This document shows, one piece after another, positions 1 through 7,986 of a stretch of 64,000 nucleotides of DNA (the first letter of the stretch is position 1; each line of letters starts with the position of its first letter). Below the pieces are notes generated by a model. That model had not been told where the DNA came from. It searched no databases and saw only the letters and a list, made by a program, of their open reading frames with translations. The DNA comes from Rhizorhabdus histidinilytica (GTDB taxonomy: Bacteria; Pseudomonadota; Alphaproteobacteria; Sphingomonadales; Sphingomonadaceae). Where the stretch lies: assembly GCF_900167915.1 (NCBI RefSeq), contig NZ_FUYM01000011.1, positions 1 to 64,000 of the forward strand. Reading direction: 5' to 3'. A program made the translations under genes and the position numbers.

Positions 1-221
1 TCGTGACAATCTCACTCATCGTCCGTCTCCTCGCTCTTCAGCCGAGGCAGTCTGCCTCAGCCGGTGAGCGGGAGCCATCCACTCCATCGTTTACCGGCCG
101 TTCGGAACTCCGATGCGCGGCCGAAATGTCTTTCATTTTTCGGATCTCGTTTTCGGGTCGGTCGCCGGACCTCGGAAGGAGAACCCATGTCCGGTTGGAC
201 AGCTTTGAACAGGGGAACGAG

Positions 222-1346
222 ATGCGTAGATTAGCCCTACTGACCGCGCTTGCCGCGACGGCGCTCGCGGGGCCCGCGTTTGCGCGCGACAACAGCTGGT
301 ATGTCGGTATCGAAGGCGGCGTGATGCAGCCGCAGGACACCAAGTTCAACGTGGGGCCCTCGCCCCTGTCGCCGGGTGGCCGAACGACGATCGACAACAA
401 GCTCGGCTATGATGTCGACGCCATCCTCGGCTACGACTTCGGCATGTTCAGGCTGGAGGAGGAAATCTCCTACAAGCGTGACCGTGTGAAGAGCATCACC
501 ACCGGCCCGTCGCGCACTCCGGCCGCCCCCGGCGGCTTCGGCGCGCCTCCGGGCGTCTATCCGGACGCTTCCGGCAAGAACATCTCCTTCGGGGTGATGA
601 TCAACGGCCTGCTCGACTTCGGCAACGAGGACGGCCTGTCGGCCTATGTCGGCGGCGGCGCCGGCATCGCCGCGCTGAAGCTGCACGACTATAATGTGTC
701 GGGCGGCGACTTCCTCGACTATGACCTTGCCAAGCGCTTCGCCTGGCAGGCGATCGCCGGCGTCCGCTACGCGGTCAGCAGCCATGTCGATGTCGGTCTG
801 AAATATCGCTACTTCAACGTCACCAAGGTGCGGCCGGTCGACGTCGTCGGCGCGCAGTACAGCGGCAAATGGCGTTCGCACAGCGCGCTGCTCAGCCTGA
901 TCTACAACATCGGCGCGCCGGCTGCTCCGCCGCCTCCGCCGCCGCCCCCGCCGCCGCCTCCTCCGCCCCCGCCGCCTCCGCCTCCGCCGCCGCCGGTGGT
1001 CGAGACTCCGGGTCCGTTCATCGTGTTCTTCGACTGGGATAAGTCGGACATCACGGCGGAAGCCGCGTCGATCCTCGACAACGCTGCCAACGCCTATGCG
1101 ACGACCGGCCAGGCGCGGGTCCAGCTTGCCGGCCACGCCGACAAGTCGGGTAGCGACCAGTATAACGTCGGTCTCTCGCAACGTCGTGCCGACGCGGTGA
1201 AGGCCTACCTCGCGGGCAAGGGCGTGCCGGACTCGGCGATCACGACCGAGGCGTTCGGCGAAAGCCGCCCGCTGGTCGAAACCGCGGACGGCGTCCGCGA
1301 GCCGCAGAACCGTCGCGTCGAAATCACCTTCGGCACCGGTATGTAA
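222..1346 (+). CDS. OmpA-family outer-membrane protein with polyproline linker
   Basis: Envelope protein of 374 aa that should anchor the outer membrane to peptidoglycan. Residues 1-22 are a typical signal peptide ending AFA. Residues 23 to about 232 form an eight-stranded beta-barrel-like domain with alternating aromatic residues and many Gly. A run of 23 consecutive prolines follows (about residues 236-258). The C-terminal OmpA/MotB domain starts near VFFDWDKSDIT and carries the peptidoglycan-binding AGHAD and LSQRRADAV motifs and the closing NRRVEI. The ATG at 222 is chosen because it begins the signal peptide and follows a purine-rich GGGGAACGAG; the open frame upstream is unlike protein. 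The gene stands alone and ends in a strong terminator. The family assignment is firm; the exact role (porin or structural) is not. Confidence 0.93.
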   Translation: MRRLALLTALAATALAGPAFARDNSWYVGIEGGVMQPQDTKFNVGPSPLSPGGRTTIDNKLGYDVDAILGYDFGMFRLEEEISYKRDRVKSITTGPSRTPAAPGGFGAPPGVYPDASGKNISFGVMINGLLDFGNEDGLSAYVGGGAGIAALKLHDYNVSGGDFLDYDLAKRFAWQAIAGVRYAVSSHVDVGLKYRYFNVTKVRPVDVVGAQYSGKWRSHSALLSLIYNIGAPAAPPPPPPPPPPPPPPPPPPPPPPPVVETPGPFIVFFDWDKSDITAEAASILDNAANAYATTGQARVQLAGHADKSGSDQYNVGLSQRRADAVKAYLAGKGVPDSAITTEAFGESRPLVETADGVREPQNRRVEITFGTGM

Positions 1347-1384
1347 GCGTTGCGGTCATCGATCCGTCGATGACGTGTAGGATC

Positions 1385-1416
1385 GGGGTCGGCCTTCGGG
1401 CCGGCCCCTTTTCTTT
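1385..1416 (+). terminator. Rho-independent terminator after the ompA-like gene
   Basis: A 10-bp stem (GGGGTCGGCC / GGCCGGCCCC, one G-T pair) with a TTCG tetraloop is followed by TTTTCTTT. It lies between convergent genes, so it mainly serves the ompA-like gene. Confidence 0.85.
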
Positions 1417-1421
1417 GGAGG

Positions 1422-2573
1422 TCAGATCGTGGCCGCCGATCCCAGGATCACCGTCGCCTGGCTCGACAGCGTTCCGCCATTGCCATGGGCGAGGGCGATG
1501 TCGACGCCGGGAATCTGGTTGGCCGCCTCGCCGCGGATCTGCCGCGCCGCCTCGACGATCGCGAACAGGCCGTACATGCCGGGGTGGCAGCAGGACAGGC
1601 CGCCCCCGTTGGTATTGACCGGCAGCCGCCCGCCCGGCGCGATCGCGCCGTCCTCGACAAAGCGGCCACCCTCGCCCTTGGGGCAGAAGCCGAGGTCCTC
1701 GAGGAACAGGATCGTGTTGATCGTGAAGGCGTCGTAGAGCTCGACCACGTCGACGTCGCCGGGCCCGATCCCCGCCATCGCATAGGCGCGCGGGCCCGAC
1801 TCGGCCGCCGCCGTCGTCGTCAGGTCGCCCATCTGAGAAATGGCGTTGTGCCAGGTCGCCGCCGCGGCGCCGAGCACCGGCACCGGCGGCCGGGGCGCGT
1901 CGCGGGCCCGATCGATCCGCGTCATCACCACTGCCGCGGCGCCGTCGGTGACGAGGCAGCAGTCCTTGACCGAGATCGGGCTCGACAGCATCCGCGCCGC
2001 CAGGACGTCGTCGATGCCGAGCGGCCCTTGGGCGAAGGCCTCGGGATTGCCGTTCGCCCAGGCGCGCGCGGCGACCGCGACCTCGGCGAGCTGGCGGCGG
2101 GTCGTGCCATATTGGTGGAAGTGGCGCGACGCCGCGAGCGCGTAGGAGGAGGCCGGGAAGAGCGGCTTGTAGGGCGCTTCCCATGCATTGCTGCCGACTG
2201 GGGTCGACAGCTTGCCGCCGCCGCTGCGCTGATTCGATCCATAGGTGATCAGCGCGGTGTCGATATAGCCGGCTGTCAGCATCATCGCGGCGGTCGCGAC
2301 ATGGCTCATGAAGGCCGATCCGCCGGTGCGGTTGCAGTCGGTGAAGCGCGGCGACAGGCCGAGATATTCGGCGAGGCTCAGCCCGGCGAGGACATCGTCG
2401 GGCAGGCAGATGAACAGCCCGTCGACCTCGCGCATCGTCAGCCCCGCGTCGGCGACGGCGAGCTGGCCGGCCTTCGCCGCCATTTCGAGCGAGGTCCAGC
2501 CGGGGCATTCGCCGAGGCCGAAGGTGGCGAGGCCGGCGATCGCGGTCGCGCCGCGGGGGAAGCTGCCGCCCAT
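1422..2573 (-). CDS. Thiolase-fold protein without catalytic cysteines (SCP-x/Ltp2-like)
   Basis: Thiolase-superfamily protein of 383 aa of the lipid-transfer/SCP-x type. Where thiolases have the nucleophilic Cys, this protein reads NRTGGSAF, and the usual C-terminal Cys-Gly-Gly motif is replaced by HGNGG. The His motif survives as NGGGLSCCHPG. Loss of both cysteines with a retained fold is known in Ltp2-type retro-aldolases of sterol side-chain degradation, which work with a DUF35-like partner. The next upstream gene encodes such a partner, ending 2 bases before this start. I infer an aldol-type C-C cleavage of a CoA thioester rather than thiolysis. The operon also carries a CaiB-type CoA-transferase. 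The fold is certain; the reaction is not. Confidence 0.85.
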   Translation of the reverse strand: MGGSFPRGATAIAGLATFGLGECPGWTSLEMAAKAGQLAVADAGLTMREVDGLFICLPDDVLAGLSLAEYLGLSPRFTDCNRTGGSAFMSHVATAAMMLTAGYIDTALITYGSNQRSGGGKLSTPVGSNAWEAPYKPLFPASSYALAASRHFHQYGTTRRQLAEVAVAARAWANGNPEAFAQGPLGIDDVLAARMLSSPISVKDCCLVTDGAAAVVMTRIDRARDAPRPPVPVLGAAAATWHNAISQMGDLTTTAAAESGPRAYAMAGIGPGDVDVVELYDAFTINTILFLEDLGFCPKGEGGRFVEDGAIAPGGRLPVNTNGGGLSCCHPGMYGLFAIVEAARQIRGEAANQIPGVDIALAHGNGGTLSSQATVILGSAATI

Positions 2574-2575
2574 GG

Positions 2576-2947
2576 TCAGGCCTCCGCCGCGTCGAACAGC
2601 AGGATGGGGGCGCCGTCGCGCTCGCCGATCCGCGCGCGGACGCGCAGGCCGATCGCGATCGCCTCGGCGGGCACGCCCTCGACCTCGCTCATCAGCCGCA
2701 CCTGCTCGTCGAGGTCGATCAGCACCACCGCGCGCGGTTCATGCGGCGGCCTGGGATGGATGACGGTGACGGCGTGGACGGTGCCGAGGCCGCTCGCCTC
2801 GATCCAGTCCCATTCGTCGTCGCCGCTGCCCGGCTCCATCAGCCGGGGCGGGAAGAAGACGGTGCCGCTGGCGCGGGCGCGCTGGAGCAGGAAGCGCCCC
2901 TCGGCGAGCGCGGCGCGCCAGTGGCGCGCGGGCCCGGGCGCGCTCAT
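2576..2947 (-). CDS. DUF35/OB-fold partner protein, zinc ribbon lost
   Basis: Small acidic protein of 123 aa resembling the DUF35 (rubredoxin-like plus OB-fold) acyl-CoA-associated proteins that bind thiolase-fold enzymes. The ASGTVFFPPR segment matches the loop after the first zinc knuckle, and the C-terminal half (VLIDLDEQVRLMSEV) matches the OB-fold. The protein contains no cysteine, so the usual four-Cys zinc ribbon is absent. The start ATG overlaps the stop of the upstream CoA-transferase (ATGA), and the thiolase-like gene begins 2 bases after its stop. This tight coupling suggests a heteromeric complex with the thiolase-like protein. Confidence 0.75.
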   Translation of the reverse strand: MSAPGPARHWRAALAEGRFLLQRARASGTVFFPPRLMEPGSGDDEWDWIEASGLGTVHAVTVIHPRPPHEPRAVVLIDLDEQVRLMSEVEGVPAEAIAIGLRVRARIGERDGAPILLFDAAEA

Positions 2948-4149
2948 GCCGGCACCCGGTTGGCACCGGCGACCAGCGCGTCGATCGTCGCCGCGTCGAA
3001 CCCCGCCTCCTCCAGGATCGCGCGGCTGTCGGCGCCCAGCGCCGGCCCCGGATCGCCGATCGCGCCGGGCGTTGCCGAGAAACGGGTCGGGATGCCGGGG
3101 AAGCGCAGCCGGCCGAACTCGCTGTCGCGCTCGTTCCAGAAGCCGGTCGCCTCGAGATGCTCGTCGTGGAGCAGGTCGGCCGGCGTCGCGATCGCCATGG
3201 CGGGCACCTCGGCGAGGCGGAACAGCTCGATCCATTCGGCGGTCGTCCGTTCCTCGATCACCTCGGCCAGCTTGTGCAGCACCGTGCCGATATTCTGGGT
3301 GCGGCTGCGCATCGACGCGAACATCGGGTCGCGCGTCCATTCGGGGTCGCCGATCGCGTGGAAGAAGGCGCGCCAATGCTTGTCGTTGTAGATCATCACC
3401 CCGATATGGCCGTCCTTCGTCCGGTAGGGGCGGCGCGCGGCGGCGGTGACGCGCGGATATTCGGGCGGCCCCTGCGGCGGATCGAACAGCGACCCGCACA
3501 GATGCTCGATCATCGTGAAGGAGACGAGCGTCTCGAACATCGGCACCTCGACCTCCTGGCCCTCGCCGGTGCGGGTTCGCGCGAACAGCGCGGCGAGGAT
3601 CGCGTAGAGACCGGTCAGCCCCGTCACCTTGTCGGCGACGACGGTCGCCAGATAGGTCGGCTCCCCGCCCGACAGCCGCGCCTGCAGGTCGACCAGCCCC
3701 GACGCCGCCTGGACGATGTCGTCATAGGCCGGATAGTCGCGGTAGGGGCCGCTCCGCGCGAAGCCGTAGAGATTGGCGTAGACCAGCCCCGGATTGACCT
3801 CCTTGAGCGCGGCATAGTCGAGGCCGAGCCGCTGGATCGCGCCGGGCCGCATCGAATGGACGAACACGTCGGCGCCCTCGACCAGCCTGACCAGCGCCGC
3901 CCGCGCCTCGGGCTGCTTGAGGTCGAGCGCCAGGCTGCGCTTGCCGCGGTTGACGTTGAGGAACATGCCGCCGCGCGTCGCATCGGGGCCGGGCGGCAGA
4001 TAGCGGGTGGTGTCGCCGTCGGGGCTCTCCACCTTGATCACGTCGGCGCCCAGATCGGCCATGATCTGGGTGGCGTAGGGCCCCATCAGCACGCTGGTGC
4101 AGTCGATCACCCGGACGCCGGCCAGCGGCCCCTGCAGCCTCCCGCTCAT
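2944..4149 (-). CDS. CaiB/BaiF family (class III) CoA-transferase
   Basis: Predicted to move CoA between acyl groups, activating a carboxylic acid without ATP. The 401-aa protein starts MSGRLQGPLAGVRVID, the standard opening of the family, and has the MGPYATQIMADLGADVIKVE motif followed by FLNVNRGKRSLALDLK. The Asp expected to form the enzyme-acyl anhydride lies in the YDDIVQAASGL segment. Start 4149 is preferred over 4203 because a G-run Shine-Dalgarno sits 8-10 bases upstream and the extra 18 residues are not conserved-looking. It is first gene of the operon with the DUF35-like and thiolase-like genes. The acyl substrate is unknown. Confidence 0.9.
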   Translation of the reverse strand: MSGRLQGPLAGVRVIDCTSVLMGPYATQIMADLGADVIKVESPDGDTTRYLPPGPDATRGGMFLNVNRGKRSLALDLKQPEARAALVRLVEGADVFVHSMRPGAIQRLGLDYAALKEVNPGLVYANLYGFARSGPYRDYPAYDDIVQAASGLVDLQARLSGGEPTYLATVVADKVTGLTGLYAILAALFARTRTGEGQEVEVPMFETLVSFTMIEHLCGSLFDPPQGPPEYPRVTAAARRPYRTKDGHIGVMIYNDKHWRAFFHAIGDPEWTRDPMFASMRSRTQNIGTVLHKLAEVIEERTTAEWIELFRLAEVPAMAIATPADLLHDEHLEATGFWNERDSEFGRLRFPGIPTRFSATPGAIGDPGPALGADSRAILEEAGFDAATIDALVAGANRVPA

Positions 4150-4220
4150 AGCGAGACCCCCCTTGCCAGCCGCGGCGCGGGGCATAGCCTCATGCGCATG
4201 CACGTGAGGGAGGCGAGGTC

Positions 4221-4952
4221 ATGAAGGTTCATCTGGTCGCTGCGGGGAAATATCATGATATCGACTTTGCGCGTCTGGAGTTGCTGAAGCTGCTGGCGGA
4301 ATTGCCCGAGGTGCGGACCTCGGTGGCGTCGGACTATGGTGACCTCGCCAGCCTCGCGGCGGCGGACCTGCTGATCACCTATACCTGCGACCTGCTGCCG
4401 GACGCGGCGCAGACCGAGGCGCTGGCGGCGTTCCTGGCGCGCGGCGGCCGCTGGCTGGCGCTGCACGGCACCAATGCGACGCTGCGCTTCGGCGCAGACG
4501 GCGTCGTCGATACGCCCGACGCGGCGCCGGCCTTCACCGCGCTGCTCGGTACCCGCTTCGCCGGCCACCCGCCGCTCGCCCCGTTCAAGGTTTTCGTGAC
4601 CCGCGGCGATCATGAGATGACCGCCGGGCTGCGCGATTTCAGGGTCGAGGACGAGCTCTACCTGACCCACCGCACGGCCGAGATCGACGTGCTGCTGCAC
4701 ACCGGCTTCACCGGCTCCTGCCCCGAATTCCGCGACTCGGAATGGGACGAGCCCGAAGTGCCGGTGCTCTACGAACGGCGGGTGGGCGAGGGGGCGATCC
4801 TCTACCTCACCCTCGGCCATTGCCGCGGCCATTACGACCTGCGGCCGCTGGCCGATTTCTGGCCGCACCCCCAGCGCTGCTCCTGGAACTATCCGGTGTT
4901 CGCCGAACTGCTCCGCCGCGGCATTCGCTGGGGCTTGCCTCAATCCGGTTGA
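4221..4952 (+). CDS. ThuA-like domain protein
   Basis: Protein of 243 aa with the flavodoxin/glutamine-amidotransferase-like ThuA fold. Signature segments are the ADLLITYTCDLLPD strand-helix, the FLARGGRWLALHG motif, the HPPLAPFKVFV strand and the C-terminal LYLTLGHCRGH motif. ThuA-like proteins are linked to sugar or glycoside metabolism, but many sit in unrelated catabolic clusters and their chemistry is not settled. It is divergent from the CoA-transferase operon, and its 3' end overlaps the tetR 3' end by 13 bases. No signal peptide. The biochemical role is unknown. Confidence 0.8.
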   Translation: MKVHLVAAGKYHDIDFARLELLKLLAELPEVRTSVASDYGDLASLAAADLLITYTCDLLPDAAQTEALAAFLARGGRWLALHGTNATLRFGADGVVDTPDAAPAFTALLGTRFAGHPPLAPFKVFVTRGDHEMTAGLRDFRVEDELYLTHRTAEIDVLLHTGFTGSCPEFRDSEWDEPEVPVLYERRVGEGAILYLTLGHCRGHYDLRPLADFWPHPQRCSWNYPVFAELLRRGIRWGLPQSG

Positions 4953-5635
4953 TCCTTGGCGGACTTCGCGCGCCCACCCTTGGAGAGCTTGGGATTCATC
5001 GCCCGGATCTGGTCCTCGAGCAGGCCCAGCATCGGCTCGACCATCGACTCGGCCATGGCGCCGGTCAGGACGTTGATCGCCATGCCCTCGAGCATGGTCT
5101 GCGACAGCGCCATGGCGAGGTCGAACCGCTCGCGGTCGCCCTGCCATTCGGGGAAGAGCGCCACCGCCTGCGCGTTGAAACGCTCGCGATACTCGACCTG
5201 CAGCGGCTGCAGGATCTTGGCGAGATCGGCATGGGTGCGCGCCGCCAGCGCCAGTTCGTGGAAGGCGACGAAGGCGGGCTTCTGGAGCTGGCGCCAATAG
5301 GCGCGGACCAGCGCGTCGACGTCGTGGTTCTCGGTGTCGGCGGCGCGGCGGAAGGCGCGCAGCCGCTTCTCGTGCAGCTCGACGATCGCCGCCTTGATCA
5401 GTGCGGAGCCGTTCTCGAAATGGTGGAGCATCGCGCCGCGTGACAAGCCGGCTTCGGCCGCGACCTGCGGCGTGGTGGTGTTGGCATAGCCGACCTTGAC
5501 GATGCAGCGGATCGTCGCGTCGATCAGCCGGGCGCGCGTTTGCGCGCTCTTCAGCGACTGCTGGGTCTGGCCGCCCTGGCCGCGTTCGCGCGGCTGGCGG
5601 GCGGGGGAACCGGAACGGACTGCGGCCAACGCCAT
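4940..5635 (-). CDS. TetR-family transcriptional regulator, candidate master regulator of the catabolic island
   Basis: One-component regulator of 231 aa. After a basic 30-residue extension it has a canonical TetR helix-turn-helix (RLIDATIRCIVKVGY, then TTTPQVAAEAGLSRGAMLHHF, residues about 35-82). The rest is an all-helical ligand-binding domain ending in a Lys-rich tail. Start 5635 has an AAGGA Shine-Dalgarno. A near-palindromic site ends 21 bases upstream of the start, and the same site recurs before six further operons up to 25.3 kb. I infer that this protein binds it, represses itself and the island, and is released by a pathway intermediate, possibly an acyl-CoA. The family is certain; the regulon assignment is inference. 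Confidence 0.93.
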   Translation of the reverse strand: MALAAVRSGSPARQPRERGQGGQTQQSLKSAQTRARLIDATIRCIVKVGYANTTTPQVAAEAGLSRGAMLHHFENGSALIKAAIVELHEKRLRAFRRAADTENHDVDALVRAYWRQLQKPAFVAFHELALAARTHADLAKILQPLQVEYRERFNAQAVALFPEWQGDRERFDLAMALSQTMLEGMAINVLTGAMAESMVEPMLGLLEDQIRAMNPKLSKGGRAKSAKDQPD

Positions 5636-5656
5636 GGACTTCGATCCTTACTCAAG

Positions 5657-5676
5657 AAACAATCATGTTTGTTTTT
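5657..5676. promoter_or_regulatory. Island operator site 1 (tetR promoter)
   Basis: AAACAATCATGTTTGTTTTT. Shares CATGNNTG and A/T-rich flanks with seven other sites. It lies 21 bases before tetR, a position suited to autoregulation. Confidence 0.7.
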
Positions 5677-5761
5677 GATGTGGGCTGTCAAGCAGCCTTA
5701 TCACCCTGTCCATAGCACAGCTCCGGCCTGATGATATGCGGATAGTGGGAATCCAAATAAA

Positions 5762-5781
5762 AAACATTCATGCTTGTTTTC
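5762..5781. promoter_or_regulatory. Island operator site 2 (SDR-Rieske-E1/E2 promoter)
   Basis: AAACATTCATGCTTGTTTTC. Same motif as site 1, 88 bases before the SDR start and 85 bases from site 1, so each divergent promoter in this gap has its own copy. Confidence 0.7.
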
Positions 5782-5869
5782 GTCTTGCCCTGACGGGGGA
5801 GGCGGTGCAGAAGAAGGGGGAGAGGCCGGCGGCAAGGTGGCATGGCCGGCGACGTGCGGAGAGGTGAAG

Positions 5870-6631
5870 GTGGATCTCGGTTTGCAGGGCAAGAAGGCGA
5901 TCGTCGTCGGCGCCGCGCGCGGCATCGGCATGGCGGTGGCGGAGACGCTTGCGCGCGAAGGATGCGACCTGGCGATCGCCGCCCGGTCCGAGGACGGCGT
6001 CAAGGACGCGGTGGCGAACCTGAAGCGCTACGGCACCAATGTCGTCGGCAAGGCCGTCAACGTGAAGAAGGCGGACGATTACAAGGAATGGCTCGCCTGG
6101 GCGATCGAGGCGCTCGACGGCTGCGACATCCTGATCCCGATCACCTCGGCGGGGAGCGGCCTCGGCAGCGAGAAATATTGGAACAACGCCTTCGAGGTCG
6201 ACGTGATGGGCCCGGTCCGCGCGGTCGACGCCGTGCTGCCGACGATGACCGAGCAGCAGTCGGGCTCGATCGTCCTGATCGCCACCACCTCGGCCGGCGA
6301 GGCGATGGGCGGGCCGCAGCCCTACAATGCGATGAAGGCCTCGCTCGTCACCTGGGGCAAGCAGCTCGCGCTGTACCACGGCAAGGACGGCATCCGCGTC
6401 AACGTCGTCTCCCCCGGCCCGGTCGAGTTCGAGGGCGGCAACTGGGACATGATCAAGGGCACGATGGAGAAATTCTACCAGTCGCAGCTCCGCCAGCAGC
6501 CCGCCGGCCGGCTCGGCACGCCCGAGGAGATCGCCCGCTGCGTCGTGTTCCTCGCCAGCCCGGCGGCGAGCTGGTGCAACGGATCGCACCTCGTCGTCGA
6601 CGGCGCCTTCACCAACCGGACGCACTTCTGA
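5870..6631 (+). CDS. Short-chain dehydrogenase/reductase (SDR)
   Basis: NAD(P)-dependent oxidoreductase of 253 aa. It has the Rossmann motif GAARGIGMA near the N-terminus, and a Ser-Tyr-Lys active site visible as IATTSAG followed by YNAMK. C-terminal VNVVSPGPV and the FLASPAASWCNG segment are standard. GTG 5870 is chosen as start because GGAGAGG lies just upstream and the family length is about 250 aa; the longer frame from 5774 adds a Gly-rich stretch unlike protein and overlaps operator site 2. First gene of an operon with a Rieske oxygenase and a 2-oxoacid-dehydrogenase-like E1/E2, so it may oxidise the Rieske product alcohol to a ketone (inference). Confidence 0.9.
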   Translation: MDLGLQGKKAIVVGAARGIGMAVAETLAREGCDLAIAARSEDGVKDAVANLKRYGTNVVGKAVNVKKADDYKEWLAWAIEALDGCDILIPITSAGSGLGSEKYWNNAFEVDVMGPVRAVDAVLPTMTEQQSGSIVLIATTSAGEAMGGPQPYNAMKASLVTWGKQLALYHGKDGIRVNVVSPGPVEFEGGNWDMIKGTMEKFYQSQLRQQPAGRLGTPEEIARCVVFLASPAASWCNGSHLVVDGAFTNRTHF

Positions 6632-6644
6632 GAGGACGCGCCCG

Positions 6645-7976
6645 ATGGACGTGAAGCGCAAGGTCGACATGATCCGGGTCAATCCCCAGGACTGGCCCGA
6701 CGGCACGCCGGCGTGGAAGGCCGAGGATCCCGACCTCGGCTACGACGTCATCCCGGCCGCGCGCTACACCTCGCCCGAATTCATGAAGCTGGAATGGGAG
6801 AGGGTCTGGACCAAGGTCTGGCTGCTCGGCGGCCGATCGTGCGACCTGAAGGAGCCGGGCGACTATATCTGCACCGATATCGGCAAGGAGAGCGTGCTGA
6901 TCGTCCGCCAGCGGGACGGATCGGTCCGCGCCTTCCCCAATGTCTGCCTGCACCGCGGCAACAGGCTGCGCCCGGAGGGGCTCGGCAATGCCGAGGATTT
7001 CCGGTGCATGTACCATCACTGGACCTATGGACTCGATGGCTGCATCGCCCGCATCCCCGATCTCGACACCTTCCCTCAGGGCGGCCCTCCGGGGATGCGG
7101 CTGCCCGCTTATCCCTGCGCCGAATGGGGCAGCTTCGTGTGGTTCTCGCTCAACCCCGACGTCGGTCCGCTCGAGGATTATCTCGCGCCGATGCCGCAGC
7201 ATCTCGGCCCCTATCATATGGAGCGGATGGCGTGGGTCCGCGACATCACCGTCGAATGGGACTGCAACTGGAAGGCGAGCGTCGACGCGTTCAGCGAAGT
7301 GTATCACGTCCAGGGCATCCATCCGCAGCTGCAATGGTATCTCGACGATACCAACGCGCAGATCGACGTCTATGAGCGGCACAGCCGCTACCTCGTCCCC
7401 TTCGCCTGCGTTTCGGGCCGCGTCGCGCTGCCCTCCTCGATCCCGCCGGCGATCTATGAGATCATGGTCAAGGCCGGGATGGATCCCGCCGACTATGACG
7501 GCCGGATCAGCGACATCCGCCGCGACGTTCAGCTCTTCAAGCGCGAGCACGGCGCGTCGCAGGGCAAGGATTATTCGGAGCTCAACGACGACCAGCTCAC
7601 CGACGACTATCACTACACCATCTTCCCGAACGTCTCGCTCAACGTCCATGCCGACGACGTGATGATGTTCCGGCAGCGGCCGCACCCGACCGATCCCGAC
7701 AAGATGCTCTACGACATCTGGATGTTCGAGCTGGTGCCCGAGGGCGAGGAATGGCCCGAGCGGCCGAAGCACAAGCGCTTCCGGCACGGCGAGAAGTCGA
7801 TCGGCCAGGTGCTCGACCAGGACGCGTTCAACCTGCCGACGGTCCAGAAGGGGATGCATTCGGACGCCTTTCCCGGCCTGTGGATCGGCGACCAGGAGCT
7901 GCGCATCCGGCACTTCCACAAGGTGCTGGACGATTATGTCTACGGTCCGGGCGGCAAGTCCCCCGGCGATCTCTGA
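6645..7976 (+). CDS. Rieske non-heme iron oxygenase, alpha subunit (Rieske 1)
   Basis: Oxygenase component of 443 aa. The Rieske [2Fe-2S] ligands are C101/H103 (CLHRG) and C121/H124 (CMYHHW). The mononuclear iron site is DAFSEVYHVQGIH with H221 and H226; the likely acidic ligand lies in VLDQDAFNLP near the C-terminus. It begins 13 bases after the SDR stop and is followed by E1alpha 10 bases later, so the five genes form one transcript. No beta-subunit gene is adjacent, and electrons probably come from a separate ferredoxin/reductase (candidates at 27.8-28.7 kb). Similar in length and layout to the two oxygenases at 17.8-20.5 kb. The substrate is unknown. Confidence 0.94.
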   Translation: MDVKRKVDMIRVNPQDWPDGTPAWKAEDPDLGYDVIPAARYTSPEFMKLEWERVWTKVWLLGGRSCDLKEPGDYICTDIGKESVLIVRQRDGSVRAFPNVCLHRGNRLRPEGLGNAEDFRCMYHHWTYGLDGCIARIPDLDTFPQGGPPGMRLPAYPCAEWGSFVWFSLNPDVGPLEDYLAPMPQHLGPYHMERMAWVRDITVEWDCNWKASVDAFSEVYHVQGIHPQLQWYLDDTNAQIDVYERHSRYLVPFACVSGRVALPSSIPPAIYEIMVKAGMDPADYDGRISDIRRDVQLFKREHGASQGKDYSELNDDQLTDDYHYTIFPNVSLNVHADDVMMFRQRPHPTDPDKMLYDIWMFELVPEGEEWPERPKHKRFRHGEKSIGQVLDQDAFNLPTVQKGMHSDAFPGLWIGDQELRIRHFHKVLDDYVYGPGGKSPGDL

Positions 7977-7986
7977 GGAAAAGCTG

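Noticed and set aside
902-1090. Minus-strand frame with a polyglycine run
   Set aside because: Complement of the polyproline codons of the ompA-like gene.
4189-4209. Ninth copy of the island operator between the CaiB and ThuA genes
   Set aside because: The sequence there (CCTCATGCGCATGCACGTGAG) has some dyad symmetry but lacks the A/T arms and CATGNNTG.
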